Shown here one piece after another: positions 31,854-43,634 of a DNA stretch of 64,000 nucleotides. The DNA comes from Allomyces macrogynus ATCC 38327 (lineage: Eukaryota; Blastocladiomycota; Blastocladiomycetes; Blastocladiales; Blastocladiaceae). The position numbers and the translations under genes were made by a program. The stretch is from NCBI GenBank assembly GCA_000151295.1, contig GG745338.1, positions 305,334 through 369,333 on the forward strand, in the 5' to 3' direction. Within the stretch, counting starts at the first letter, position 1. Each line of letters starts with the position of its first letter. A model generated the notes under the pieces. The model saw nothing but the letters and a program-made list of their open reading frames with translations, was not told the DNA's origin and searched no databases.

Positions 31854-33440
31854 ATGGCCAGCCCCGCGCCAGGCTACGGCGCGTCCTCGAGCGCCCCCGG
31901 CACGCCTGCACGCGCGAACGGCTCGTCGACTCCACCCTCCTCGTCGACCAAGCCGCCAACACCGGCTCCACCACCGCCGCTCTATTCGTACTCGACGCAG
32001 TTCCGGCACTGGCGGTTCACGTTCTCCGAGCTCGTGGCCATGCGGCGCGACGCGAATGCGGCCGCGGCCGCCGCCGCTGTCGAGCCGCTGCGCGAGGAAG
32101 CCGAGTTGGTAACGCTGGACCGCGCCGTGATACGCGAGCGTGGGTCAGTCATTGACCACGACCGTTTGCGCGATTAGAAGGATGAAAAGGCGCCGGACAC
32201 GGTCGCGTTTGTCACGCCCGACGAGGAGCGGCTGCTCGTGCAGTTTTACGTGCAAATGACCGAGGCTGTGTGCAAGCAGTTTCGCGTCAAGGAGATGGAG
32301 AGGGTACTTCCGCTGGCGCTTGTTCTGGTCATGATACTGTCGCGGTCGGGGGCTGAAAGGTGCTCGGACGGTGACGATGTAGCGCCAGGCCAACCGATCC
32401 ACGCTACCCGCGCTGGCTCCCGTCGACTCGGTGTGGATGGCCACGTCCATCATGTTCATCAAGCGCTTCTACCTCTACAAGAGCGTCATTGAATACGACC
32501 CAAAATCCGTCATGTACGCGTCCCTCCCCCGCTCTGCGCATCCATGCACGCCAACGCACTCACGCCGCGCCCCTTCTCTCTCAATTAGGGCCGCCTGCGT
32601 CTTCCTCGCGTCCAAAGTAGAAAACACGAAAATCGACGTGTCCGAGCTGATGCGCGTTGTGAAAGGGCTCGACCCGGCGCGGATCAAGGAACTCGAATTC
32701 ACCGTGGCCGACGTGCTGCGGTTCGAGTTTGCTGTGCGGCACCCGTTCGAGGCCGTGTTTGGGCTCTACCTCGACCTGCAAACGGTGTTACCCGTCGACC
32801 AGCACGCGCCATTGCTCGACCAGCTCGACAAGACGCGCGACGCGGCCATGGTCTGGGCAACGTATGCGTGCACAACTGACGCGATGCTCGTGTACATGTC
32901 GTCGCAGGTGGCCATGGCGTGTTGGCTGTTGGCGGCGCGGCAGACGGGGTTGCCGTTTGAGCAGCGGTACGCACTGGGCGTTGCGCATCTCCGTTCGATC
33001 GCTTGTTCGGCTCACACGAAATTCTCGGTGGTGATAGATTCCTCAACGCGCCCAACAAGTTCCCGCCCGCTGAACTCGCCACGCTGCGCGCGCTTCTCGC
33101 CGACATCGTCCGGATCCTCGACCCGCGCACCGTCGTCAAAAAGGACCGCGCCGCGCCCGTCATGCGCAAGCTCGAAACGTGTCGCAACCCGCTGTTTGTG
33201 CCCGACTCGGCACTTGCGCAGCGCGCGGCGGCCGCGGCGGCGAAGGCTGAAGCCGACCGCATCAAGGCGATGCCACCGGACCCGCTAGTCGATGAGTTCC
33301 CGCCAATTACGACGGCGTTGCCGCCGCTCGAGAGGATGATGGCGTCGATGGGGATGAAGCGGCCGCGCGCGCCGAGTGCAGATGAGGAGGGTTGCGAGGG
33401 GGAGCCGCCGGCGGTGAAGGTGAAAGTGGAGAAGGGATGA
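31854..33440 (+). CDS. CCL1: cyclin H (TFIIH/CAK subunit)
   Basis: Cyclin partner of the CDK-activating kinase in TFIIH. Exon 1 starts MASPAPGYGASSSAPG and has the cyclin-H N-terminal signature YSTQFRHWRFTFSELVAMRR. Intron 32109-32178 (approximately) joins EAEL to KDEKAPDTVAFVTPDEE. Later exons give MATSIMFIKRFYLYKSVIEY, then (after GTACGC..TTAG) MAACVFLASKVENTKIDVSE and FAVRHPFEAVFGLYLDLQT. The last intron joins PFEQR to FLNAPNKFPPAELATL in phase. The C-terminal tail is charged and low in complexity. I first considered cyclin C, but the RHW N-terminal motif and the RHPFEAVFGLYLDL segment fit cyclin H better. Confidence 0.85.
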
Positions 33441-34528
33441 AACGGGGGAGAATGCATTATTTGGTTGATGTTTGACTGTTCAGAGAGACGCTTCGGGGAA
33501 GAATGATTGCATGCCCTGACTCTCCGGCGCCCAAGCCCTGGCTTCATATCCGACGCCCAAACAATACTTAAGACCGCTCAAGAAAATACAATACGAGACA
33601 ACGTTCAAGAGAGAACCGGGCGTGGAGAGTCGATTGAGCGAACAAAAACTGCGGCCAAGATCCTCATCCTACTGAGCATAAGTTTACACCACGAACACGC
33701 TTCGACAAGCCAAGGAAAGTGTATCTGTACTACTTTTCAGATCAATTATTGGCCGATCTTTGAAATGCGTCCTCGACATTTCAATTGACCTGCTTATCGA
33801 CTCAAGCACAATGCCGGCTTTTCCATAAATATCGCACCTAATTTTGACCCAGAGCGTGTTTGCACAATGGAACCGCACGATCGTCGCCCAGCGCCAGGGT
33901 GAAGTCATTGTCGCCATGTAACCGGTGGAGAAATTGGCACGTATGATTGTCTTTCCGCAGGTACATGACCGTTGAGGGTGCTGTCAATTTGTCCGTCCAC
34001 TTCCAATCCCAACCCCACTCTGCTGTCCACATTCCAAGAGCAACACAACCAACAGAGTTTCGTGCCACAAAATAAAGACGCTCATTTTGCAAATGTGCCA
34101 TCGCCGGTTTTGATACTCTCTGCAATCGTGCGTTGTTGTATTGTGTGGGTTTTGGCGAGACATGCTCAGGATTCTTTTGAGCTGAAGCACCTCATGACCT
34201 GCAAAGCAGGTCGCACACCTGGCACTCCCACACACGGCCTGCGGGCGAAGCGCGCAAGGCCGTGTGCTCAGCACCACCTGCATAGCGGGCCAGGCGCGAA
34301 GCGCTTTGTACCTGACAGAGATGGACAAAGAGGATCACTCTGTGATCCACTGGCTGTTGTTCTGGACAAGGAGGCCCTTGGCACAACCATGACCACAGGG
34401 TCCGAACCATCATCGGGGGATGATGTCTATTGGCCTTGGATCAAACCAACTAAAGCCCAAAACCACACAAAGGTGGTCGATCAGCGCGCACGAAGCAGAA
34501 CGGTCGGGCTTCCCAACATCAAAGCACC
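33441..34528. other. intergenic with an unassigned minus-strand frame and a hairpin
   Basis: A 95-codon minus-strand frame (33838-34125) has Trp-rich, protein-like composition (MWTAEWGWDWKWTDKL) but no family I recognise. It may be an exon or relic. The rest lies between two convergent 3' ends and shows no supported gene. Confidence 0.35.
34231..34266. other. inverted repeat / potential hairpin
   Basis: CACACGGCCT and AGGCCGTGTG form a perfect 10-bp stem around a 16-nt GC-rich loop. It lies about 260 bp beyond the end of the aminopeptidase gene. It is not followed by a T run in either direction. Confidence 0.6.
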
Positions 34529-36295
34529 TTAGAAGTTCTTGGTGAACTGGTACAGGAGGGCGGCACCGTGCCCCGTTGCGCGGCCGGCCGACATGCTCGG
34601 CTAGAAACGATCATTGAGGCGACACGGTCAGTCAGGTTCAACAGTGAACGCGTGCAACATCAGCACAGCCGAGAAAGGAACACGTACGCCAGCAATGTCA
34701 ACATGCAGGAACGCCTTGCCCGCACCGGTGAACTCGGCATCGAGGTGGGCCTCAACAAAGTGACCCGCGGCGGCCGACGACGCGCACATGCGGTCCTTGA
34801 CCGAGTTGGTCATGTCGGCGACCTTGGACTCGAACTGCGGCATAAGCAGCTCCTTGGCGTAGATCATCGGGTAGGTGAGGTCGCCCGTAGTCTTGCCCGC
34901 GGCGACAATCTTGGCCTCGACCTCCTCGTCGGCGGTCAGGACGGCGGCGTGCACAGTGCCGGTCGTGATGAACTGCGCGCCCGTGAGCGTGGCAATGTCA
35001 ACGACAACGTCCGGGTTCAGGTGCTTCGATGCGTAGGCGACACCGTCACCGAGCACAAGACGACCCTCGGCGTCGGTGTTGACAATCTCAACCGTCTTGC
35101 CCGAGTAGAGCGTGAGAATGTCGTCGTTCTTGTAGGCCTTGGCGTCGATGGCGTTTTCGGCAAGGCAGAGCAGCGCGTGCACGGCCGTTGTCGGCGCGGC
35201 ACCCGTCGTGACGAGGGCCTCGAACGCGCCCAGAACCGCGGCCGAGCCCCCCATATCCGATTTCATGGTCGTCTGGATTTCCCGGAACAGAAGTGGGGTC
35301 AGCGAATGTGTGCGGAACGCGAAAAGGGATGGGAGAAATGCGGACCATCGACGCCGTGGGCTTGAGCGAGAGACCACCTGAGCGATAGTGAGAGAGCAAA
35401 GTGCATCCGACGTGTGAGTGACATGATTCGCACGGTGATCACTTGCAAGTGATTCCAAAAAAGGCAGAAAAAATCGTACCGCAGTCGTAGACGATACCCT
35501 TGCCAACGAGGGCAACCGTCTTCTCGACCGTCTCGGGCACACGCGACAGGACAACGAGCGCGGGCGGGAACTCGGCAGCCTTGCCGACACCCCACAGACC
35601 GCCAAAGCCCTGCTCCCGCAGGTCCTCGCCCTGAATGATCGTGATCGAGACAGTCGGGTCGTCGAGGCGTTCAACGAGAGCCTGCGCCTCGGCAACGTAG
35701 ATCGACGTCGTCAGTTCGCACGGCGCCGTGTCGACGCGGCGCTGCGTGTCGCGCACGGCCTTGGCCACCTTGGTCAGCTCCTCGTAGTCGACCTCTGAGC
35801 TGTCAGCAACGGCAAAGTCGACGTAGACGGTGCGCTCGTCGCGCTCGCCGCCCGTCTTGCGCGTGTAGAGCGGCCAGTTCTTGGCGACCGCGAGGCCGGC
35901 GGCAAACGCCTCGGCGGCGTTTTCGACAACGACAACGACGAGGGCGTCACCCGTCGCGGGCACGTGCGCCTCGGCGGCAGCGCGCAGCTTGTCGGAGCGG
36001 AGCACGCCCATGTTGCGCGACTTCTTGTTGCAGAAGTGCGCGAGCGTCACGCGCTCGGCACACCGTCCTCGCCCGTGGTCCAGAGCGTGACCGAGGCCGT
36101 GCGCTCGCCCTCAGGCAGGTGCAGCGGCGCCGCGGCCTCGACGGCGAGCGACGAGAAGGCCGACGACTCAGTCAGGGCAGGGATCGTGCCAAGCTTGAGC
36201 GAGCCCTTGGGGCCGAGAACAACCTTGGCGCGCACGCCCTCGGGGGCCGAGGCGAGGTGGGGGCCAAAGGCGACGTGCGTGATCGGGGCGGGCAT
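34529..36295 (-). CDS. M17 leucyl aminopeptidase
   Basis: Dizinc aminopeptidase, hexameric in relatives. ATG 36295 starts MPAPITHVAFGPHLASAPEG. Intron 35479-35378 joins VGKGIVYDC to GGLSLKPTASM (first metal Lys/Asp). A 32-nt micro-exon (35377-35346) is followed by intron 35345-35273 leading to TTMKSDMGGSAA (Asp). The active-site motif NTDAEGRL is intact. The last intron, 34687-34601, joins HVDIAG to PSMSAGRATGHGAALLYQF, the family C-terminus, ending at the stop in 34529-34531. One problem is that the frame changes near 36050, between SVTLWTTGEDG and ERVTLAHFCNKKSRN, without a plausible intron. This suggests an indel in the genome or the assembly. Confidence 0.88.
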
Positions 36296-37003
36296 GGTGG
36301 TTGGTTACTTGGAGTTGGAGTTGTGACTGTGGAGCGCGGGGGAGTGCGGAGGAGCTGCCGCGTTTTATGGCGCAGCCAAGCTCCACGCAACAGCCATTCC
36401 GATCGCTGAACACCAACCGAAACCAGCCAAGGAGCACGACCACCACCAACGCACCCCCGGACGGGCGCGGAGTTTGGGGCGCGCCCGCGCTCGCAATGCG
36501 CGTTGCGTGCTGGTCTGGCGCGTCGCGCGCGAGAGGTGGCTCTCTTGGAGCAACAAGGGCGCGAGACGCGCGCGGAACCTTGCGTCGGCCCAACGTCACG
36601 TCCTCCTCTCTCCTCCAACCCGCGCGCACGCGAGCACATCGGGCTCGGCAATCCACTGGGCGTAACTGAAGGCCCGACTGGCAGGGTTGGTGGGCAGGGG
36701 CGGCAGTGGTGGCGGGTGCGGGCCGAAACAAGAGAGAACCGAGAGGGCCTGGTGGTCGTGTCGTTACGTAACAACGAGGCCGGGCCAAGATGCGGAGGAC
36801 GAGGCCGGGCCTTTTCCAAAAACTTGCACGCATCCTTTGGCGAACACGGCGAATCCATCGCTTGATCAATTATGAAACAAGCGCGCAGCGCCAGGGACAT
36901 TCCCAACTCGTGGCTGTGTTCGCCACTTGATCCCCCGTGTCGCTTCAGAACCGATCGTCTCACTTGCTGCCTCCAATGCAAGTCAGCCGGCAGCACTCTC
37001 GAC
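36296..37003. promoter_or_regulatory. shared upstream region of aminopeptidase and hypothetical gene
   Basis: The divergent intergenic region has no supported ORF. Long overlapping frames on both strands are composition artefacts. No TATA box was seen. Confidence 0.4.
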
Positions 37004-38314
37004 GATGTCCCCCCCGGTCATCCGAGGAAACAAGTTCAACCACGCGCCTCAACCCGCTGCAACGAGCTGCCACCTTGCATTCGTTGTCTCGGCCGCCATG
37101 GCCACCTCATCGCCCCTCACCTCATCCAACATCACCATGGGCTCCACGACAGGCCTGGCCGACAGAACGACATCCATGCTCTCAACTTCACGGCCGCAGC
37201 CGCACCTGTCGCCAACTAAACCGCGCGACACGTCGCCGCGCCGCCAACCAGCTGGGACCGGCGTGGGCGCGCACGACGCCGCCTGTGCCGCTGCAGACGC
37301 TCGCGCACTCACCGAGGTGGTGCTGCTGCACCTGTTTTCGCTGCCAAGTCTCGAGGATCGCGCCGTGTACGGTCCAAGCATGCCGCAACTGCTGCCCGAC
37401 CTGATCGCTGAATGGGACCGCACGCGTGAATTCTAGAATGATCGCGCAGAGGCTCCGCTTGGTGCCGTCCAAGCCGTCGCCGTCGACGATAACAACAACG
37501 AGCGTCCCATCGCGACCTGGTGGTGCTACTACACCCACGTCCGCCAATGCCGCTGCCGCCACCGTTCCAGAACCCGAGTCCCTTGCAGTACGCCGCGGCA
37601 TGGTGCAGGCTGACGTCTACTACTATGCCATCGAGTGCGTGTCCATCTGCTCCGCCGCATGCAAGAGCCTCCACCTGAAATACCTCCCCACCTGCAGGTT
37701 CGCGTATCGCGCGCGGTTCCCTCACGCCGCGATCCTCGCCACCGTGCACGTCGTGCGGCGCACGCTCGCGTCTGCGTTTCTCTGTTCGTCTGCTCCCTTC
37801 TCCACCCGCCAGCCGCGGCATCCTCACGCTCTCTCGTCACCTAGATGCACCGCGCATCGACCTCGCTGCCGACGTCCAAGTCCTCGCATCGCACATCCTC
37901 TCCGTGATGGTCCCACAACCGCCCGCCTACACGACGGCGCTCACGATCGACCAGGGCACGGCGCTCTACGCGCACTTGCTCGACACGCTGTTCCGGTCGT
38001 ACCTGCTCTACAAGCACGTGCTCTCCCGACGCCCGGCACCGCGCGATGCCGGCCATTTGCTTGCGCCGAGACCGTCGCTCGAAACGCTGCAGACGCCACT
38101 GCCCGTTGGGAACGATGTGCGGCGCGTCCCACTGGGCGTGGTGCCGGTGGAGAGCAGTATGCCGGACCTGGCGACGCGGCCACCCGTCATGCCGCGCGAA
38201 GAGTGGGTTGCGGCGAAGGCCAAGTTGCAAGAGGCGCAGACGAAATGGGCCGAAAAGATGCATGCGGCCGAGGCGGCGCTCGCTGCGTGCGAGCCGCCGG
38301 CCGCGGGGGAGTGA
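37004..38314 (+). CDS. hypothetical protein, multi-exon
   Basis: Exon 1, from ATG 37004 or 37098, ends LLHLFSLPSLEDRAV. A 67-nt intron, 37370-37436 (GTACGG..CTAG), gives an in-phase continuation. A second probable intron (GTGCGT.. to CTGCAG) joins DVYYYAIE to FAYRARFPHAAILAT. The last exon, from about 37844, reads APRIDLAADVQVLASHILSV, then ALYAHLLDTLFRSYLLYKHV and a coiled-coil-like tail (EEWVAAKAKLQEAQTKWAEK) ending at 38314. The final junction phase was not resolved. I do not recognise the family. The helical C-terminal half suggests a subunit of some complex. Confidence 0.45.
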
Positions 38315-38471
38315 TGGAGGGACTTGGTGGCGTGGTGGACGGGATCTTCTCCACTCAGTCTTGACCGCGAATACAAAAAACATTGGAGTGGTTGGTATTC
38401 ATGGGCTATGGACAAAATGGAGGTGCTAGATCAAAACCGACGAATAGGTAACAGAACAAGCTCGCGACTCA

Positions 38472-39544
38472 TCAAACGCCATAAGGGTTGGCCAGACTGC
38501 TGCGGTTGTAGGGCCGCATTTGTGTGCTCGCAAAGCACCCGAGCAGCTTGAACGGGCCGACCAGGTACTCTTCGAGGTTGGCGAGCGCGCGCTTGAGCGT
38601 CTCGTCGACAGTCGACGCGTCGACGGTCACAAAGAAAATCAGTTCCCACGGGTGCAGTGACTGGCCTTGCGGCCTCGACTCGATCTTGCACACGTTGATG
38701 TCGCGCAGTGCAAAACACTACAATCCCGCGTGCATGGTGAGGAAAGAACATCACACTCCACCCAGAAGCAAGCCCGTAGGTGAACGCACCGAGAGCGCCT
38801 TAAACAGCGTCCCCGACGCGTTCTTCAGCGTGAACGCCATGAGCGTTTTGGCGTTTGCGTGCCGCGGCGGGACCGCTGCCTGCAGCGCGAGCTCGACATA
38901 GCGCGTGATGATCGAGTCCGAGTCCTCAATCGCCTCTTGCAATACCTGCAACCCGTACAGTTCGGCCGCTTGCTGCGATGCGATTGCGGCCACGGTGCGC
39001 CGGCCCACGGGGTCCTCCCCGACGTAACGTGCGCTTGCGGCCGTATCCATGGCCTGCGTGAGCGCCAGACCCGCGTTGCGCGACGCGAGCAGCCGCAGGT
39101 ACCCGCGACACTGGTCGAGCACGGCCGGGTGCGACCGGACTTCGGTCACGTCCTGGCGATGAGTGGCCAGTCCGCGTCAGATCAGGCACGACCATGAATC
39201 CGCAAACCACAATGTCAAGTTAACAGTACCTCGATCTTTACCCCCTGATGCCCAACGAGACAATGCACTTCGCGCACGACCAGCTCCGCCGTAACGTGCA
39301 CGTTCCGACTCAGCAGCACGTCGTAGACGGCGGGAAACGACCCCGACTGCGTGTTTTCAATCGGAACGAGGCCCTTGTCGACGTGGCCGAGCTCGATAGC
39401 GGCCGCCACATCGTCGACCGTATCAAAGTAGACAATTTCGAGCGGCGGCGAGGATTGCGCGTAAAAATCGCGCGCGGCACAGGCCGAGTATGCGCCCGGA
39501 ACGCCTATACGCAGCATCGTCGTGCCGTGGCCGTTGGAGAGCAT
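38472..39544 (-). CDS. PHA2: prephenate dehydratase with ACT domain
   Basis: Converts prephenate to phenylpyruvate in phenylalanine synthesis. ATG 39544 starts a catalytic domain with GVPGAYSACAARDF, LVPIENTQSGSFPAVYDVLL and VHCLVGHQG. An intron (GTACTG.. to ..CGCCAG) leads to DVTEVRSHPAVLDQCRGYL and EDSDSIITRYVEL. A second intron (GTGCGTTC..TTGTAG) joins LFKALS to CFALRDINVCKIESRPQG, the phenylalanine-binding ACT motif with ESRP. The product ends SSLANPYGV. Order and phases match fungal enzymes. Feedback inhibition by phenylalanine is expected from the ACT domain. Confidence 0.88.
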
Positions 39545-40928
39545 CGTGAACCGGGTGCGGAGGCCGGATTCGGGGTCAGTGCGGTTCGAGCTGCGCGGCT
39601 AGGGGGCACACGACACGCAGGCGGGAGGGAGCGCCAGATTTGTACTGCGCGCGCGCACCGCGACGGTCCGCAGGTGCGATCACCGCAAAATGTCGTCGTG
39701 GCCGCGCGGATCGTGGTGGTGGTGGTGGTGGTGGTGGTGGTGGTGGTGCGGACCTTGGATCCCAACGCGGAGAAAGCGTGCGGGCGTGGGAGATGCGCTC
39801 ATGGCGGTGGTGGTTCGGTGCGGAGCGGAAAGTGGTGCTGGTCGACTTGGAGCTCCAAAAATCACAGAGCGCGCGCAGTCGGTGACGGCAGCGTGGAGTC
39901 GGCGCCGTGCCGGATCAGGTGCAGCTGGTCGGAGCGATGCGGTGCGAATGCGCAGACTAGCGCGGTGCTGGTTCTGGTGCGGGAGGTCGCCTTGTTGCCG
40001 TGAACAGCGTTGGCCTGGGAAAGAGGAGCTGCAGCAGATGGGACTGGAGCGAGAGGGCGGGTTTGAACTTGGGGCCCTGAGGAGCAGCGGCTTCTGGCTC
40101 CAAAACTCGAATTTCGATGGCAGCAACAACCGGCAGCAACCATCAGTTGGCCATCGAGAACGTATGTCCAAAGGACCGAAACACTTGTCACGGTGGCGGC
40201 GCCGCTTCACGCGCGCTCATTTCTCTCTTCTCCTCCCGTTTCTCCTCAAGCACCGGGGGTCAAAAGAACAAGCGATCAAACGCTGCTGTTTTTCCGAAAC
40301 GACGGTCAAGCCCGGCGGGCGCTCCCAAATATGTAAAACATCTGCAGGGCCAGCCCACGCGCGCGTGTTTCGAAAGAGGACAACGAGGACTGGGGAGAGA
40401 GGAGACGCCAGGCCTGGCGGGCCTGGCGTTTGGCAACGCTGCGCGTAATCCACACGCACGGCCACACGCCGCCCGGGTTCCCCTCTTTGCGAACGATATC
40501 CGGCCAAACTCCACATCATGGACCCAGCAGCGACCCACAGCACGCGTGCTACGATAACCCATGCACTTTTGCGCGGGCACCCGCCGCTCTTCGACGCCCT
40601 GGGCGTGGTCACAGTGTTGGGCCAAACGGTGTGGAACACAAATGAACTGCGGCCAGCTGCTGTGGCCACTGCATCGACAAGCTTGACGACGAGCTTGGTG
40701 CTCCGGCAGCGGACCGGACGCCTGTCTCGGCTCGGATGCTGACACTGATGCGCGCTCGTCTCGTCGACTTTAGGCGGCCATGTGCTGTCGGCCGTTCTTG
40801 AGCCTGCTTGACAAGGCTCTCCATTTCGCAAGACCGTTGTGCTCCTGTCCATTTTCATCTCGTCTTTGTCGAGCTCGCTTGCGGAGATTGTGTTGTCGAG
40901 CTCGTTAGCGGAGGTTGTATTGTTCGCC
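39545..40928. other. intergenic; no supported gene
   Basis: Contains a GTG repeat and overlapping GC-rich frames on both strands. A minus-strand ATG frame from 40930 reads MANNTTSANELDNTISASEL because of a local ~30-bp duplication (about 40866-40922), but it has no other support. Confidence 0.35.
39713..39748. repeat. (GTG)n microsatellite
   Basis: About twelve consecutive GTG units upstream of the prephenate dehydratase gene. It would encode poly-His on the minus strand if it were translated. Confidence 0.85.
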
Positions 40929-43368
40929 ATGGTTGATGCTTCAGGTCGTGATGTACTTCATCCTCCAACGTCATGGCCGCCAACTGCAACAGGGCCGCGG
41001 CACTCGAAACCGTTGTTGCCACATGGCCCGCCGATCGCACCGCGACTCTGTGCAGCGCAACCACGGGCGCAAAAGAACCATGGCCGGGCGCGCCATCATC
41101 GCAATGCCCGTTCACGAAAATGGCCTGCTGCCATCCAGCTCGTTGTGACTCTGCTGGTCTTTCTCGCGCTCTTTGACCTCGGCCGCATTGATCATGGGCA
41201 CTTGTGCGCGACATGGACCGCAGCTGCAAGTCCCATTCTCGAAGCATGCGCGCCGCTTGCGGACCCGCCGGCGCGGACCGCACTTGCAGGAGCAGCATCC
41301 AGACGGTCCCGAGCCAACACGAGGCTCTTTCGTCGAGCCGACCGCGACAACCATGGACGACCGTCGCCGCCGGGACCAGCTGACCCAAATGTAGTTTTGG
41401 ACGCGCGATGTCGCAAGGATTGTGGCCAAGCCAAAGGGAACGGTGTGTGCAAGCTGGACGAACACGACGAGCCAACGTGCGATTGCAGCCTGGCACGGAA
41501 CAAGTCCATGAACCCGCTTCTCCCGTACGACTCCCGCCCTCATGATTTCCATTCTGATTTTCGAGCTCTGATCCTGCTCTTTTTGATTCTTTTAGCGCCA
41601 ACGAAGACTGCAGCAAGGTCGGCATTGATGCGTTTGATCCGGCCTTGTTCTTCACTTCAGTCATTTTCACTGTGACACTGTTCCTTGCCGCGCTCGTGCC
41701 CGTCTTCCATTCGCTCTGGCGGAGATGGACGCACCGCGACGCAGATCGCGTTCGGAGCACGTCATGGCTGCATTTGATTGTGATGCTCCTTTTCATTCCG
41801 GCCTGCTTGCGTATGTTGCGCCCTGGTCAACCAAGGCGCTTGCCACGATCCGTGACTGAGGACTTCTTGCTCCTCCACCCACTGATGTAGCACGCGCGCT
41901 ATCCTTTATTCTCGACCCGTTTGCCGGCCGCCAAACGTTGGTCAGCCCCCAAGTGAGCCGCGTCCTGTTCATGAGCTATTTCACCATCGTGCTGTCGCAG
42001 TACTCAATCTTTCTCATGCTCTGGTTCGAGTTCACGGCGCATATTCGTGTCTTGGTTCCGCACTTGCTCTCGCCCGACCGCCGCCTGCACGCGCCACCCG
42101 ACCTCTCGACGCTCGTCAAGACGATCCGGCTCGTGTTTGCCGCCGTCAATATCGCCCTGTACGGGTTCGAGGTGGCCATGGTTTTGCTCGGCGCCACGAC
42201 CATGCTCCAGTCCAAGTACATGACGCCCATCTACGCGGGCTTCTTTGTCGTCATGTCGGTTGCGCTTGTCGCGGGGCTCGTGTTTGCGTCGTACCGGCTC
42301 AACGTGGGGCGGCATCATCGGCACAACTTGTCGGAAATGCACCCGGACCCGGACGTGGCGAGGTTGGTGGCCGTTCAGGCGGCTGCGACCCGACGGGCCG
42401 TCTTGGTATCGGCGTTCATTGTGCTCAATACGTTTTTGCGCATGGTCGTGGTGTTTGACGTGCTGCGAGGTCGGTACCACCATCGTCACTTTTCTTTACG
42501 CTCGCTGCCACTGTGGAGTACAAACTGACTGACGCGAATCGCACCGCTGTTTATCGTAGATCCCAACGTTTGGCTCGGCTACCAAGATTTTCTGCGGTTC
42601 ATGGAAGTCACGTCGGGCCTGGTCCTGTGGTACGCGCTGACCTCGATCCAATGGGACGCGCTCGAGCCCGTCTACGCCGACCTGAACGCCACGGCCATTC
42701 GCGCATCGCCCGACTCGTCGTCCCCCACCACGCAGCACCGCACCTCACAGGACCGGCGCGCCGCCGCATTACGCACGCTTGGGCTCCCCAAACTCTTCAC
42801 GTCGGCGGCACTCGCCTCGTTCTCGGCCAACGACCCGCCGCGCCGCCGCCGGTCCGCATTCACGCTGCGCCGCACGCCCCCGACCCCGCCACTGACACCC
42901 ACGGCGGCAGCACCGGCCGCACCGGGGCGAACCGACGCGGCGCACGCAGCGGGGATTGTGTTTGTCAATGACCGCCGCCGTCCAGGACTCTACATTGACC
43001 GGCAGCCGTCGGCGTCCACCTTTGAGCTGAACTTCAAGATGATTCACGGGCACTCGATTGGGTCAACGCCCGTCGACCACGTCGAGCTCGAGGAAGTCGC
43101 GAATAAGCCGGTCGCGCCCGCGGCAGCAGCGGCTCCAGACGCGCCGAGGTGGCCGGATCCCGGCGATCCGTACTGGCAGCAGGGTGCGGCGGGCGGTGCT
43201 CGACAAGATCCGCGCGCGCGTGGCGCGACGGCAGGAGGGCCACTGCCGGAACCGAGACCGCCGGCGCGTGCAGCCAGGGTCGTGAGCGCGCGGCCGCTCG
43301 ATGTCAACCATGAGTGGGATGATGAGTGGAGTGTGATTGACAATGGCCGGGCGCCAGTCGCGTGGTAG
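40929..43368 (+). CDS. 7TM receptor-like protein with extracellular EGF-like module
   Basis: Multi-exon membrane protein. The N-terminal part is uncertain (ATG 40929 or 40973 in different frames). A Cys cluster, CRKDCGQAKGNGVCKLDEHD then PTCDC, resembles an EGF-like module. After an intron ending TTTTAG, the protein reads ANEDCSKVGIDAFDPALFFT and TM helix SVIFTVTLFLAALVPVF. Further helices are LHLIVMLLFIPACL, RVLFMSYFTIVLSQYSIFL, VFAAVNIALYGFEVAMVLLG, YAGFFVVMSVALVAGLVFA, AVLVSAFIVLNTFLRMVVVF and, after another intron (GTCGGT..CGTAG), VTSGLVLWYALTSI. The FILDPFAGRQTL-helix pattern recalls the THH1/TOM1-type 7TM family (inference). The C-tail is Pro/Ala-rich. The ligand is unknown. Confidence 0.6.
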
Positions 43369-43634
43369 CGGGTGGGAGGGAGGGTCGGTTGGATATCATT
43401 GAGATCGAGATTGACAAGGGCACGTTGAGTTGATTATGACGTTATTTGGACGACAGGACGAGCTTGAACCATCCACTCGACCAGCTGGCAAGAAAGACGG
43501 GTCGAACTGCAAACTCACAAAAGAACAATGCTATGCTATTGGATCAACTCAATGGAAAAGCAAAACATAACCGAACCAAGACAATATGAATCAAGAACAT
43601 TCGGCACCAGAAAAAAAAGAGCGGCAAGCATGCA

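Noticed and set aside
31854..33440. Identification as cyclin C
   Set aside because: The N-terminal RHWRFTFSELVAMRRDAN stretch and the RHPFEAVFGLYLDL segment fit cyclin H better than cyclin C.
33838..34125. Possible bulb-lectin fragment on the minus strand
   Set aside because: It lacks any QxDxNxVxY-type motif. The similarity was only in Trp and Asn content.
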